DNA from: Oceaniglobus ichthyenteri
GTDB taxonomy: Bacteria > Pseudomonadota > Alphaproteobacteria > Rhodobacterales > Rhodobacteraceae
Assembly: GCF_003057885.1 (NCBI RefSeq)
Contig: NZ_QAGK01000003.1
Coordinates: 1 to 64,000, forward strand
Length of the DNA: 64,000 nt
Direction of reading: 5' to 3'
Shown: piece after piece, positions 47,326 through 56,129 of the stretch
How the letters are laid out: every line of letters begins with the position of its first letter
Position numbering within the stretch: the stretch's first letter is position 1
Made by a program: the position numbers and the translations under genes
Notes under the pieces: model-generated
What the model was told of the DNA's origin: nothing
Databases searched by the model: none
What the model saw: only the letters and a program-made list of their open reading frames with translations

Positions 47326-48657
47326 ATGATGCGTTCCCTGACTTTCGTGTTTGCCGTGATTTTTGCTCTGCCCCTCTGGGCGGGTGAACGGGCTGTGGCA
47401 CCCGGTCAGGGGACGCTTGCCAAAGCCATCGCCGGGGCGGCCCCCGGCGATGTGCTGATCCTTGAGCCGGGCAGCCATCTGGGCGCGATCGTGATTGACC
47501 GCCCGCTGACCCTGACCGGTACGCCCGAGGCGATCATCGACGGTGCGGGCGATGGCACCGTGGTGACGATTGACGCCTCTGATGTGACAATCACCAACCT
47601 TACCGTTACCGGATCGGGCCTGAACAGCGAAGACACCGATTCAGGTATCAAGATTTTGCGCAAAGCCGACCGCGCCCTGGTTGAAAACAACCGGGTTCTG
47701 GGCAATCTGCATGGCATTGATGTGCATGGGGGCCATGATGCCATGGTGCGCGGCAATACCATCGAAGGCACCCGAAATCCGCGGATGAATGACCGCGGCA
47801 ATGGAATTTATGTGTGGAATTCCCCCGGCACCGTGGTTGAAAACAACAGTGTGCGCTGGGGCCGCGACGGTATTTTTTCCAACGCCTCGCGCAAGGGCAC
47901 GTATCGGGGCAACCTGTTTCGTGATCTGCGCTTTGCCGTACATTACATGTATACCAACGATTCCGAAGTGTCGGGCAATGTGTCCATCGGCAATCACCTG
48001 GGCTATGCGATCATGTTTTCCAACAAGGTGGTGGTAAAAGACAACCTGAGCCTGTCTGACCGCAGTCACGGCGTGATGTTGAACTTTGCCAATAACGCGG
48101 ATGTGTCCGGCAATCTGGTGCGCGGCGGGGCGGATCGGTGTACGTTCATCTATAACGCCCATAAGAACCTGATTTATGACAACCGGTTCGAGGGCTGCAA
48201 TATCGGCATCCATTTCACCGCCGGGTCAGAACGCAACGTGTTGACCAACAATGCCTTTCTGGGCAATCGCACGCAGGTGAAATATGTCGGCACCCGCGAT
48301 ATCGAGTGGAGCTTTGAGGGGCGCGGCAATTACTGGTCGGATCATTCCAGTTTTGATCTGGGCGGTGACGGCATTGCCGACAGCGCGTTTCGCCCTAATG
48401 ATTTGATGGATCACATTCTGTGGTCGCAACCCGCCGCCGCCCTTTTGACCGGCGCGCCGGTGGTGCAATTGATCCGCTGGGCACAATCCAGCTTTCCGGC
48501 CACGCTGCCCGGTGGGGTGGTGGACAGTGCGCCCCTGATGATCGCACCCACCATAGACGTGCCAACCCAATACCTCGCCATGGAGGCCGAAGCGGCCACG
48601 CGGTGGAATGAAAGCGAACCTGATGACTTCGACATTAACGATCTCTCATCTCACTAA
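47326..48657 (+). CDS. nosD: Periplasmic copper-processing protein NosD
   Basis: The 443-residue exported protein has a signal peptide (SLTFVFAVIFALPLWAGE) and many short repeats of a right-handed beta-helix (CASH) fold, with NSPGTVVENNSVRWG and DNLSLSDRSHGVMLN as typical coils. It is needed with NosFY for CuZ maturation, probably in sulfur delivery. It overlaps nosF by 35 bases. Confidence 0.95.
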   Translation: MMRSLTFVFAVIFALPLWAGERAVAPGQGTLAKAIAGAAPGDVLILEPGSHLGAIVIDRPLTLTGTPEAIIDGAGDGTVVTIDASDVTITNLTVTGSGLNSEDTDSGIKILRKADRALVENNRVLGNLHGIDVHGGHDAMVRGNTIEGTRNPRMNDRGNGIYVWNSPGTVVENNSVRWGRDGIFSNASRKGTYRGNLFRDLRFAVHYMYTNDSEVSGNVSIGNHLGYAIMFSNKVVVKDNLSLSDRSHGVMLNFANNADVSGNLVRGGADRCTFIYNAHKNLIYDNRFEGCNIGIHFTAGSERNVLTNNAFLGNRTQVKYVGTRDIEWSFEGRGNYWSDHSSFDLGGDGIADSAFRPNDLMDHILWSQPAAALLTGAPVVQLIRWAQSSFPATLPGGVVDSAPLMIAPTIDVPTQYLAMEAEAATRWNESEPDDFDINDLSSH

Positions 48658-49519
48658 GGCATTCGGAGGCGTCAAAGCCTTGTCCGATGTCTCGTTGGAG
48701 GTGGCGCCCGGTGAACGGGTGGCGTTGCTGGGCCATAATGGCGCGGGCAAATCCACCCTGATGAAGGTGATCCTGGGCCTGATCGCGGCAGACAGCGGCA
48801 AGGTAAGCGTGTGTGGCGCCGCCCCGGGCGATGCGATTGCGCGCACCAAGGTGGCCTATCTGCCGGAAAACGCGACGTTTCATTCCGCCCTGACCGGGTT
48901 GGAACAGATCACCCATTACATGCGCCTGCGCGGTGAAAACCCGTCGGGCGCCACGGCGCTGCTGGACAAGGTGGGCCTGGGGCACGCGGCAAAACGCCGG
49001 ATCGGCACTTATTCCAAAGGGATGCGCCAACGCGTCGGCCTGGCGCAAACCCTGATCGGGCGTCCCAGCCTTTTGGTGCTTGACGAACCGACCAGCGGTC
49101 TTGACCCGGTGTCGCGGCGCGATTTTTACGAACTTCTGGATGCGCTTGCCGCCGATGGCGCGGCGATCCTGCTGTCAAGCCACGCCCTGACCGAGGTTGA
49201 GGCACGCACCGACCGGTTGTTGATCCTGTCGGGCGGGCGGATGGTGGCCAGGGGCACCTTGCCCGATCTGCGCCGCGAGGCCGCTCTGCCGGTGGCCATG
49301 CATATCACCGCCCATAATGGCTATGACGCCGATATCCTGACCGCGTTGCCCGGTGCCATTCGGGTCGGGCGCGCGCTGCATATCAATTGCAGCCAGTCGG
49401 AAAAACTTGCCACCCTCGCCAAGGTCGCGGGGATGAAGGAAAAGGTTGCCGATATCGAGGTCGTGCCACCCAGCCTTGAAGATATCTATAGCCATTTCAG
49501 CCGGAGGGACGGCCAATGA
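48623..49519 (+). CDS. nosF: Nos ABC transporter ATPase NosF
   Basis: The 298-residue ATPase has Walker A LGHNGAGKST, a degenerate signature TYSKGMRQRVGLAQ and Walker B LLVLDEPTSGLDPVSR. Its start lies within the 3' end of nosD; the ATG at 48623 (MTSTLTISHLTKAFGG) or the one five codons earlier are both possible. With NosY it forms the exporter that supplies a compound, probably sulfur, for CuZ. Confidence 0.95.
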   Translation: MTSTLTISHLTKAFGGVKALSDVSLEVAPGERVALLGHNGAGKSTLMKVILGLIAADSGKVSVCGAAPGDAIARTKVAYLPENATFHSALTGLEQITHYMRLRGENPSGATALLDKVGLGHAAKRRIGTYSKGMRQRVGLAQTLIGRPSLLVLDEPTSGLDPVSRRDFYELLDALAADGAAILLSSHALTEVEARTDRLLILSGGRMVARGTLPDLRREAALPVAMHITAHNGYDADILTALPGAIRVGRALHINCSQSEKLATLAKVAGMKEKVADIEVVPPSLEDIYSHFSRRDGQ

Positions 49520-50340
49520 TCGCCCGTATTCTGGCCACCGCCATCACCGAATCCCATATCGCGCGGCGCAACCGTTGGGTGTTGATCGCGGTGGTATTGA
49601 TGGTGGTGTTTTCGCTTGTCCTGTCGGCGGTGGGATCGGCCCCGGTTGGCGGGCTTGGGGTGGATCGTCTGTCGGTCACGGTTGCCTCGCTGACGTCATT
49701 GGCGGTGTATCTGGTGCCGTTGGTGGCCCTGCTGATGTCGTTTGATGCCGTCGCGGGCGAGGTGGAGCGTGGCACATTGCCGCTTTTGCTGACTTACCCT
49801 GTCGCGCGCTGGGAAATTCTGGCCGGTAAATTGCTGGCTCATACGACGATTTTGGTGATTGCCCTTGTTGCCGGTTTCGGCGCTGCCGCTGCCATCGCCG
49901 TGGTCAGTGACCCCGCAGCGGTGGCCGGGTTTGGCGCGCTGTGGCGGCTGACCTGGACATCGACCCTGCTTGGGGCGACGTTTCTGGGGGTTGGTTATGC
50001 CCTGTCGTCGATGGCACGGCGCGCGTCGGGTGCGGCGGGTCTGGCAATCGGGCTGTGGTTGGGGTTGGTCGTGCTATACGATCTGGCGCTGTTGGCGGCG
50101 GTTGTTGCCGATGATGGCGGCGTTTTCACGACGCAGGTCTTTCCCGCCGCGCTGTTGGCCAACCCTGCCGATGCTTTTCGCCTGTTCAACCTGACCGCGT
50201 CCCAGGCCACGGCCGCCGCATCGGGGATTGGTGGCGCGGCGGCTTCGATTCCGATGTGGCAATCGCTGATCTCGGTTCTGGTATGGCCATTGGTCGCGCT
50301 GGGCCTTGCCACACTGGCCTTCAGAAAGGTCGAGCCATGA
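49516..50340 (+). CDS. nosY: Nos ABC transporter permease NosY
   Basis: The 274-residue membrane protein has six predicted helices and the ABC-2-type features SFDAVAGEVERGTLPLLLTY and PVARWEILAGKLLAHTTILV. It overlaps nosF and nosL by 4 bases each and works with NosF. Confidence 0.95.
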   Translation: MIARILATAITESHIARRNRWVLIAVVLMVVFSLVLSAVGSAPVGGLGVDRLSVTVASLTSLAVYLVPLVALLMSFDAVAGEVERGTLPLLLTYPVARWEILAGKLLAHTTILVIALVAGFGAAAAIAVVSDPAAVAGFGALWRLTWTSTLLGATFLGVGYALSSMARRASGAAGLAIGLWLGLVVLYDLALLAAVVADDGGVFTTQVFPAALLANPADAFRLFNLTASQATAAASGIGGAAASIPMWQSLISVLVWPLVALGLATLAFRKVEP

Positions 50341-50903
50341 TCCGTCTGTTGGCCATACTGGCGCTGTTTGCCCTGACCGCCTGCAAGGAAGAGACGACGC
50401 AGGACACATCTGCCGTGCCCCTGACGATTGAGGCAGTGGGGCATTTTTGCCAGATGAACCTGTTCGAACATGAAGGCCCCAAGGCCCAGGCGCATCTGGC
50501 GGGCCTGCCGCAAATGCCCCTGTTTTTCAGTCAGGTGCGCGATGTCGTCGCCTATTTGCGAATGCCCGAACAAAGCCACGAGGTTTTGGCCGTCTGGGTC
50601 AATGACATGGGGGCCGAGGGTGCCACATGGTCAGAGCCCGGCATCACCAACTGGATTGCCGCCGAAGATGCGGTTTATGTGGTCGGCGGGCGCCGGGTGG
50701 GTGGCATGGGCGCGCCGGAACTGGTGCCGTTCTCCGACCCTGCCGATGCCGCCGCCTTTGCCCAATCCAACGGCGGTGAGGTGATGAAAATGGCCGATAT
50801 CCCCGACGCGGCGGTTCTGGCCCCTGTCGTTTTGGATGGCGACGACACCGATACCGAATTTGAACAACGCCTGCGCGCGCTGTCCCGCACATCAGGAGAT
50901 TGA
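50337..50903 (+). CDS. nosL: Copper-binding lipoprotein NosL
   Basis: The 188-residue protein is a lipoprotein: the lipobox LTAC places the lipidated Cys at residue 16. It contains the NosL copper site CQM (Cys38-Met40 in GHFCQMNLFEHEGPKAQ) and VWVNDMG. NosL binds Cu(I) and delivers it to NosZ with NosDFY. It overlaps nosY by 4 bases and ends 3 bases before nosX. Confidence 0.95.
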   Translation: MIRLLAILALFALTACKEETTQDTSAVPLTIEAVGHFCQMNLFEHEGPKAQAHLAGLPQMPLFFSQVRDVVAYLRMPEQSHEVLAVWVNDMGAEGATWSEPGITNWIAAEDAVYVVGGRRVGGMGAPELVPFSDPADAAAFAQSNGGEVMKMADIPDAAVLAPVVLDGDDTDTEFEQRLRALSRTSGD

Positions 50904-50906
50904 ACC

Positions 50907-51815
50907 ATGACAACACGCCGCCGTTTCCTTGCCATCAGTGCCGCCGCTTTCGCCTATCCCGGGATTGCCGCGGCCCAACCCGTTTACACCTGGCAGGGTG
51001 TCGCCCTTGGCGCGCGCGCAACGCTGCGCCTGGCCCATCCCGATGCAAAGGCAATCAGCGCCCGGGTGGCGGGCGAAATTTCGCGCCTTGAGGATATATT
51101 CAGCCTGTATCGCCCCGACAGTGCGTTGATGGAATTGAACCGCGCCGGCGTGCTGAACGCCCCGCCCTTTGAATTGCTTGAGTGTTTATCGCTTGTTTCG
51201 GCAGTGTATCGCGCCAGCGACGGGCGGTTTGACCCGACGGTTCAACCGCTGTGGCGGTGTTACGGCGATGCATCCGCCTTGGGCGCACTGCCAAACCCCG
51301 ATGCTTTGACCCGTGCGCAGGCCCTGACCGGCTGGAGCAAGGTCACGGTTGACTCGACCGCCATTGCGATGCGGCCGGGCATGGCGCTGACCCTGAATGG
51401 GATCGCCCAAGGGTATATTGCCGATCAGGTGGCGACGATGCTGACCGCCGAGGGCCTGGGCAATATCCTGATTGATACGGGTGAATTTCGCGCGATCGGC
51501 ACACAGCCGGATGGCCGCGCCTGGCCCGTAAAACTGGCCGCCGGGGGCGAAGTTGCCCTTGCCGCGCGCGCGCTGGCCACATCCGCCCCCCTGGGCACCA
51601 CGTTTGATGCTGCCGGGCAGGTCGGGCATATCCTTGATCCGCGCAGCGGTGTTTCATCACCGTCAAACTGGCGTGAAATCACGGTGTCTGCGCCATCCGC
51701 CGCCCTGGCAGATGCAATTTCCACCGCGGCGTGTTTGTGCGCCACACGGGGCCAGATCGACAGTGTCGCGGCGCAGTTTGGCGATGTTCGGGTTGAGGCG
51801 GCGCATCCCGCCTGA
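50907..51815 (+). CDS. nosX: ApbE-family flavin transferase NosX
   Basis: The 302-residue exported protein begins MTTRRRFLAISAAAFAYP, a likely Tat signal, and has the ApbE blocks ALTLNGIAQGYIADQVATML, NILIDTGEFRAIG and HILDPRSG. It attaches FMN covalently to the SGATVT motif of NosR. This is the last gene of the canonical nos operon. Confidence 0.96.
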   Translation: MTTRRRFLAISAAAFAYPGIAAAQPVYTWQGVALGARATLRLAHPDAKAISARVAGEISRLEDIFSLYRPDSALMELNRAGVLNAPPFELLECLSLVSAVYRASDGRFDPTVQPLWRCYGDASALGALPNPDALTRAQALTGWSKVTVDSTAIAMRPGMALTLNGIAQGYIADQVATMLTAEGLGNILIDTGEFRAIGTQPDGRAWPVKLAAGGEVALAARALATSAPLGTTFDAAGQVGHILDPRSGVSSPSNWREITVSAPSAALADAISTAACLCATRGQIDSVAAQFGDVRVEAAHPA

Positions 51816-51865
51816 TCCGCCGGGATGGTCCGCGCGCCGGGGCAGGGCGCGCGCCACCTTGCCAA

Positions 51866-51885
51866 GATAGTTTCGATTCGCTATC
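51866..51885 (+). promoter_or_regulatory. GATAG-N10-CTATC inverted repeat before the MarR gene
   Basis: GATAG at 51866-51870 and CTATC at 51881-51885 form a 20-base inverted repeat 9 bases before the MarR-type ATG. Dimeric MarR proteins commonly bind such repeats in their own promoters, so autoregulation is likely. Confidence 0.5.
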
Positions 51886-51893
51886 AATTGTTC

Positions 51894-52484
51894 ATGCAAC
51901 ACCCACCCTGTTCCATCGACCGGATTGCCGAACTTCTTGTTCATATCGGCCGCGCCTCGCGCGCCGATACCGGGCAGGCCGATCTGACCGGGGCGCAATG
52001 GGCCTGTTTGCGGTTTTTCGCCCGCGCCAATCCCAGCACGCGCACCCCGTCGGCCTTTGCGGGGTTTCAGGCAACGACCCGGGGCACGGCATCACAAATC
52101 ATCAAATCGCTGGAAAAGCGCGGCCTTTTGGCGCGCTTCAAATCCGCCACAGACGGGCGCAGCGTCAGGTTTGACCTGACGAAACAAGGGGATGCTGTGT
52201 TGTGCAACGATCCCCTTGGCGATTTGAACGGGCTTTTGGCGCGGCTGGAGCGGTCAGAGCGCGAGGCATTCCTTGCAACGCTGTCGCGCCTGTCTACATC
52301 ATTGGCAGAGCTGAAAAACATACCGGCCTTCGGCACCTGTGCCGATTGCAGTCACTTTACCCCCAGCGGCGATCACGGATTTTGCGGCTGCATGGCGGCG
52401 GCCCTTGGGGCGGGTGATATCAACAAACTTTGCGCCAGCTTTCGTGGCCAGCATTCACAAGGACAGACCCATGACACAGACTGA
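51894..52484 (+). CDS. MarR-type regulator with C-terminal Cys cluster
   Basis: The 196-residue protein has a MarR winged helix (LTGAQWACLRFFARANPSTR; FQATTRGTASQIIKSLEKRG; FKSATDGRSVRFDLTKQG) and a C-terminal tail with Cys at 149, 152, 164, 166 and 180. The Cys arrangement (CADC, CGC, then C) could hold an Fe-S cluster or zinc and would make it a redox or NO/Cu-responsive regulator (inference). It lies 78 bases after nosX and overlaps the start of the Mrp-type ATPase by 14 bases, so it is cotranscribed with the Fe-S genes. The ATG at 51894 follows the operator-like repeat and is preferred. Confidence 0.78.
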   Translation: MQHPPCSIDRIAELLVHIGRASRADTGQADLTGAQWACLRFFARANPSTRTPSAFAGFQATTRGTASQIIKSLEKRGLLARFKSATDGRSVRFDLTKQGDAVLCNDPLGDLNGLLARLERSEREAFLATLSRLSTSLAELKNIPAFGTCADCSHFTPSGDHGFCGCMAAALGAGDINKLCASFRGQHSQGQTHDTD

Positions 52485-53637
52485 TACAGCCGCCGCGCCG
52501 CGAATGATTGCCATCAGCAGCGGCAAGGGCGGCGTTGGCAAATCCACCGTCACCGCCAATATCGCCGTCGCCATGGCCGAGGCGGGGTTGCGTGTTGGCA
52601 TTGTCGATGCCGATATCTACGGCCCGTCAATTCCGGGGATGTTGGGCATTGAAACCCAGGCAAAACCGCAAATGGCGCCCAATGGCATGGTGACGCCCGC
52701 CCAGGGGCATGGGGTGAAGGTGATTTCGATGGCGATGCTCAGCAATGATGACGCGCCGGCCATCCTGCGCGGGCCAATGGTTACGAAATATCTGCAAATG
52801 TTCGTGCGCCAGGTCGATTGGGGGCCGCTTGATGTGCTGTTGCTGGATCTGCCGCCGGGGACGGGCGATATTCAACTGACGCTGGCACAGGCGTTCCCCT
52901 TGTCGGGCGCGGTGGTGGTCAGCACGCCCCAGGATGTCAGCCTGAAGATTGCGCGCCGTGGATTGCGGATGATGGAACAGGTCAAGGTGCCGATCCTTGG
53001 CGTGATCGAAAACATGAGCGGCTTTACCTGCCCGACCTGTCAGACGGTCACCCATATCTTTCACGATGGCGGCGGCGAGGCGATTGCCAAAGAACTGGGC
53101 GTGGCGTTTTTGGGCAAGGTGCCTCTTGATCCGGCGGTGGTGGATTCGGGCGATGATGGCGCGCCTCTGGTCAAGGCCGCGCCAAACAGTCCGGCGGCCC
53201 TGGCCTATCGCCAGATCGCCGCATCCCTTATGGGCGATACCGGCCCCACCGGCGGATTGGTCACGCCATTCGCCTGGACCTTGGCCGATGGCACGGGCAA
53301 GCCTGCATCGGTTCCCGCCACCGGGGCCGGGCCAGACCGCCTGATCACGCTGGAAAGTGACGCGGCAGGCCTGATTCTGGGGTGGGGGGATGGGCGCGAA
53401 CAACGTCTGTCACCGCGCGATCTGCGCATTGCCTGCCGCTGTGCCAGTTGCCGGGATGAGGTGACGGGCAAGCGATTGCTTGATCCCGAAATCGTGCCGC
53501 TGGATATTGCGATCACCCGGATCTGGAGCGTTGGAAACTATGCGCTGGGCCTGTCGTTCAGCGATGGCCATGACACCGGCATTTACACGTTCACGCAATT
53601 GCACGGACTGCAGGGCGCGGAGGTTGAAGATGTCTGA
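52471..53637 (+). CDS. Mrp/ApbC-type Fe-S carrier ATPase with C-terminal DUF971
   Basis: The 388-residue protein has an N-terminal Mrp/NBP35 P-loop ATPase (GKGGVGKST at 18-26; DADIYGPSIPGML; LLLDLPPGTGD; the CPTC metal-binding pair Cys187/Cys190) and an extra C-terminal domain from about 290 that looks like DUF971 (IACRCASCRDEVTGK, Cys322, 324 and 327; GNYALGLSFSDGHDTGI). Mrp proteins transfer Fe-S clusters. The fusion to DUF971 is common in some alphaproteobacteria. It overlaps the MarR gene by 14 bases and the Nfu-type gene by 8. It may supply Fe-S clusters to NosR or sulfur for NosZ. Confidence 0.88.
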   Translation: MTQTDTAAAPRMIAISSGKGGVGKSTVTANIAVAMAEAGLRVGIVDADIYGPSIPGMLGIETQAKPQMAPNGMVTPAQGHGVKVISMAMLSNDDAPAILRGPMVTKYLQMFVRQVDWGPLDVLLLDLPPGTGDIQLTLAQAFPLSGAVVVSTPQDVSLKIARRGLRMMEQVKVPILGVIENMSGFTCPTCQTVTHIFHDGGGEAIAKELGVAFLGKVPLDPAVVDSGDDGAPLVKAAPNSPAALAYRQIAASLMGDTGPTGGLVTPFAWTLADGTGKPASVPATGAGPDRLITLESDAAGLILGWGDGREQRLSPRDLRIACRCASCRDEVTGKRLLDPEIVPLDIAITRIWSVGNYALGLSFSDGHDTGIYTFTQLHGLQGAEVEDV

Positions 53638-54871
53638 CCAACCCGCGCAACGGCGGATCCGGGCGCAAAATTCGGCCAGTGATGCCCATGTGATGGGGTT
53701 TGTTCTGGACGCGCCGATTCAGCCGGGCCGCACCGCGCGCTTTGACGGGGCCGACGACGGCGCGCCCCTGTCACGCGCAATGTTCGGCATTGAGGGCGTT
53801 CAGCATATCGAGGCATCGGGCGCCACGATCTGGGTGCGCAAAGCTGAAACAGCGGATTGGAGCACGCTGAAACCCGCGATTGCCGCCGCAATCCGACAGG
53901 TGCTGGAAGAAACCGATACGCCGCTTGGCGCCCATGATGTGGATGCCGACACCGCCCTTTTGCAAGCGGTCGAGGCCCTGTTGGACCGGCAGGTCAACCC
54001 GTCGGTCGCCGCCCATGGTGGCCATATCGGGGCCGAGCGTGTGGCGGGCGGTGTGGTTTTTCTGCGGATGTCGGGCGGATGTCAGGGCTGTGCCGCGTCG
54101 GCGGCCACCCTGCGCGAAGGGGTTGAGCGTATGTTGCGCGCGGCCCTGCCCGAAATCCGCGAAATCGTCGATGTCACCGATCACGCCGAAGGCAGCAACC
54201 CGTTTTATACCCGCGATGGCGGGCCTTCGGCCGTGTTCAACCGGCCGGTTCCGCCCCAGGTTATAAGCTGGCAAGGTGATGAAATCAGGGTCGATCCTGA
54301 CTACCTTGCGCCGCGTCTGGGGATCAGCACCGATGCCCTGAGCAAGGGGTTGCAAAGCGGTGAGGTGGTGGCGACCACTGAAATCGGCACCGGGGCGAAG
54401 GCCGGCACATCGCAAATCATCCTGCGCAGCGCGACGCGGGCTTGGGCGGCCGAGGTTTTTACCGATGGCACCGCGCGCGAAATTCCACCGCCCCGCGTGG
54501 GTGGGGCGGCGCCCCGGTTGAAATCCAACCTTGCCACACAGGTGCGCGCCCATCTTGATGTCATGCCCGGCGAAAAGCCCCATATCACATATGGCGCGCT
54601 GGCCCGCGCGCTTGGGTATTGGGCGCCCGGATCGGTGGGGCGGATCACCCGCGCGTTGGAAACCACAATGCAAGAGGATGCCGCCGCCAATCGCCCATTC
54701 ATCGCCGCCCGCGCCGTGGGCCGGGGGCCTGCCGCCCTGCCGGGGCGCGGATTTTTCGATCTGGCGCGCGCTTTGGGTCGGGGGCCGGACCCGGGGGAAA
54801 GCGATCAGGCGTTTCATGCCCGCGAACTGGCGCGTGTGGGTGTAACGGAAAAATCGTCAATCACGACCTGA
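53630..54871 (+). CDS. Multi-domain Nfu-type Fe-S scaffold with DUF6522-like and winged-helix-like domains
   Basis: The 413-residue protein has four parts. Residues 17-90 resemble the Nfu N-terminal domain. Residues 105-185 are an NFU domain with the CQGC pair (Cys151, Cys154) for the bridging 4Fe-4S. Residues 208-285 resemble the DUF6522 protein at 38036 (VDPDYLAPRLGISTDAL; GTDG-type end). Residues 300-405 read ITYGALARALGYWAPGSVGR and LPGRGFFDLARALGRG, similar to the MGMT/ATL-type DNA-binding fold or an LPxL-type module. Typical Nfu proteins are under 200 residues, so this is a large fusion. It follows the Mrp-DUF971 gene with an overlap of 8 bases, and ends 12 bases from convergent nagA. 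Confidence 0.82.
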   Translation: MSDQPAQRRIRAQNSASDAHVMGFVLDAPIQPGRTARFDGADDGAPLSRAMFGIEGVQHIEASGATIWVRKAETADWSTLKPAIAAAIRQVLEETDTPLGAHDVDADTALLQAVEALLDRQVNPSVAAHGGHIGAERVAGGVVFLRMSGGCQGCAASAATLREGVERMLRAALPEIREIVDVTDHAEGSNPFYTRDGGPSAVFNRPVPPQVISWQGDEIRVDPDYLAPRLGISTDALSKGLQSGEVVATTEIGTGAKAGTSQIILRSATRAWAAEVFTDGTAREIPPPRVGGAAPRLKSNLATQVRAHLDVMPGEKPHITYGALARALGYWAPGSVGRITRALETTMQEDAAANRPFIAARAVGRGPAALPGRGFFDLARALGRGPDPGESDQAFHARELARVGVTEKSSITT

Positions 54872-54883
54872 TGATCGGGATGC

Positions 54884-55978
54884 TCAGGCGCCGTGCCTCT
54901 GCAATTTGCCAAAATACAATGTGTCGCGATGGCTGCCCAGCAGCGGTTGTCGCGGGAGTTTCATCAAATCACGCGGTGTGACCGTGGCGGCGCGCAGGGC
55001 CTCAACCGGGGAAATCCCCACATCGGCCACCAGCCGCGCGACCGAAGTTTTCAGATCGATATGCGCGCCCGCAAGCGCGCCATTGGCATTGACCAGTTTG
55101 CCATTTTCCACGCGAATGGTTTCACCGTAAAGTTCAAACCGGTCCGGCCCGGCAATGGTGGACATCGCATCAGATACCAACACCATGCGCCCCGCACAGG
55201 GGCGGGCGCGAAACGCCAGCGCGACCATGCGATCATCCACATGATGACCATCGGCAATGATGCCGCAATAGGCGGTGCTGTTGATCGCCACGCCCGCAAT
55301 ACCGGGGGCGCGCGATGTCATCGGCGGCATCGCGTTGAACAGATGGGTGAACCCCCGCAATCCTTCGGCAAGGGCCTGTTCGCCTTGCAGCGCTGTGGCG
55401 GTGGTGTGCCCTGCGGCCACGGTCACGCCCATCCGGGTCAGATCGGCGATGGTGCCGGGGGGCAGTGTTTCGGGCGCGACGGTGAACAGCACCGGCAGAT
55501 CATGTTCGCGCAACCGCGCCAGCAGTGCGCGGGTCTGCGCATCGAACGGGCGAATGCGGGCCGGATCGTGGGTGCCTTTGCGCGCCACATTGATGTGCGG
55601 GCCTTCGATGTGAATACCCAGAACGCCGCCGCGTCCGTGTTCGGCCAACACCGCATCGGCGGCGCGTTCGGTAACATCGGGGTGGTCGGTGATCACCGTG
55701 GGCAGTACGAACGCGGTCCCGACCGAGCGGTGGGCGGCGGCAATGGCGCGCACCCCTTGGGGCGTGGGATCGTTGTTCAACATCACCCCGCCGCCGCCGT
55801 TCACCTGAACGTCAAACAGCCCGGGTGACAGAATTTCAGGCACCGGTTTGGGGGCAACTTCGGCGGGCAGGGCCGATATGTGGCGGCGCGCGACCAGGAT
55901 ATCGTTTTCAAACGCAACCGCCACGTCGCTCAGAAAGGTTTCGCCATCATACACCGCGCGCGGCAGAATCCATTGCAT
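54884..55978 (-). CDS. nagA: N-acetylglucosamine-6-phosphate deacetylase NagA
   Basis: The 364-residue amidohydrolase has the NagA blocks SPGLFDVQVNGGGGV, IEGPHIN (metal-binding Glu), AAGHTTAT (His), THLFNAMPP (His) and LVSDAMSTIA (catalytic Asp). It deacetylates GlcNAc-6-phosphate. The ATG at 55978 (MQWILPRAVYDGE) is preferred over the longer frame because the upstream part is not family-like. It is the second gene of a leftward pair with the ROK kinase; no nagB or transporter is in the window. Confidence 0.93.
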   Translation of the reverse strand: MQWILPRAVYDGETFLSDVAVAFENDILVARRHISALPAEVAPKPVPEILSPGLFDVQVNGGGGVMLNNDPTPQGVRAIAAAHRSVGTAFVLPTVITDHPDVTERAADAVLAEHGRGGVLGIHIEGPHINVARKGTHDPARIRPFDAQTRALLARLREHDLPVLFTVAPETLPPGTIADLTRMGVTVAAGHTTATALQGEQALAEGLRGFTHLFNAMPPMTSRAPGIAGVAINSTAYCGIIADGHHVDDRMVALAFRARPCAGRMVLVSDAMSTIAGPDRFELYGETIRVENGKLVNANGALAGAHIDLKTSVARLVADVGISPVEALRAATVTPRDLMKLPRQPLLGSHRDTLYFGKLQRHGA

Positions 55979-56129
55979 CAGTCGCGTCCTTTGGGAGGTG
56001 CGCGCCGCTGAATGGTCAGTCGTGTCATTGGTAATCCATCGCAAAAGGGGCGGCGTGTGCAGTGCATATCATCGGGCGAATGGGCGGCGAAGGCAACACG
56101 GGGGCGCAACGGTTTCTTCGCTTGCGGCC

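Noticed and set aside
45403-47478. 691-residue leftward frame
   Set aside because: It is antisense to nosZ and the start of nosD, and has the composition of a GC-bias shadow.
54893-55828. 311-residue rightward frame over nagA
   Set aside because: It is antisense to nagA, Gly/Arg/His-rich and lacks domain features.
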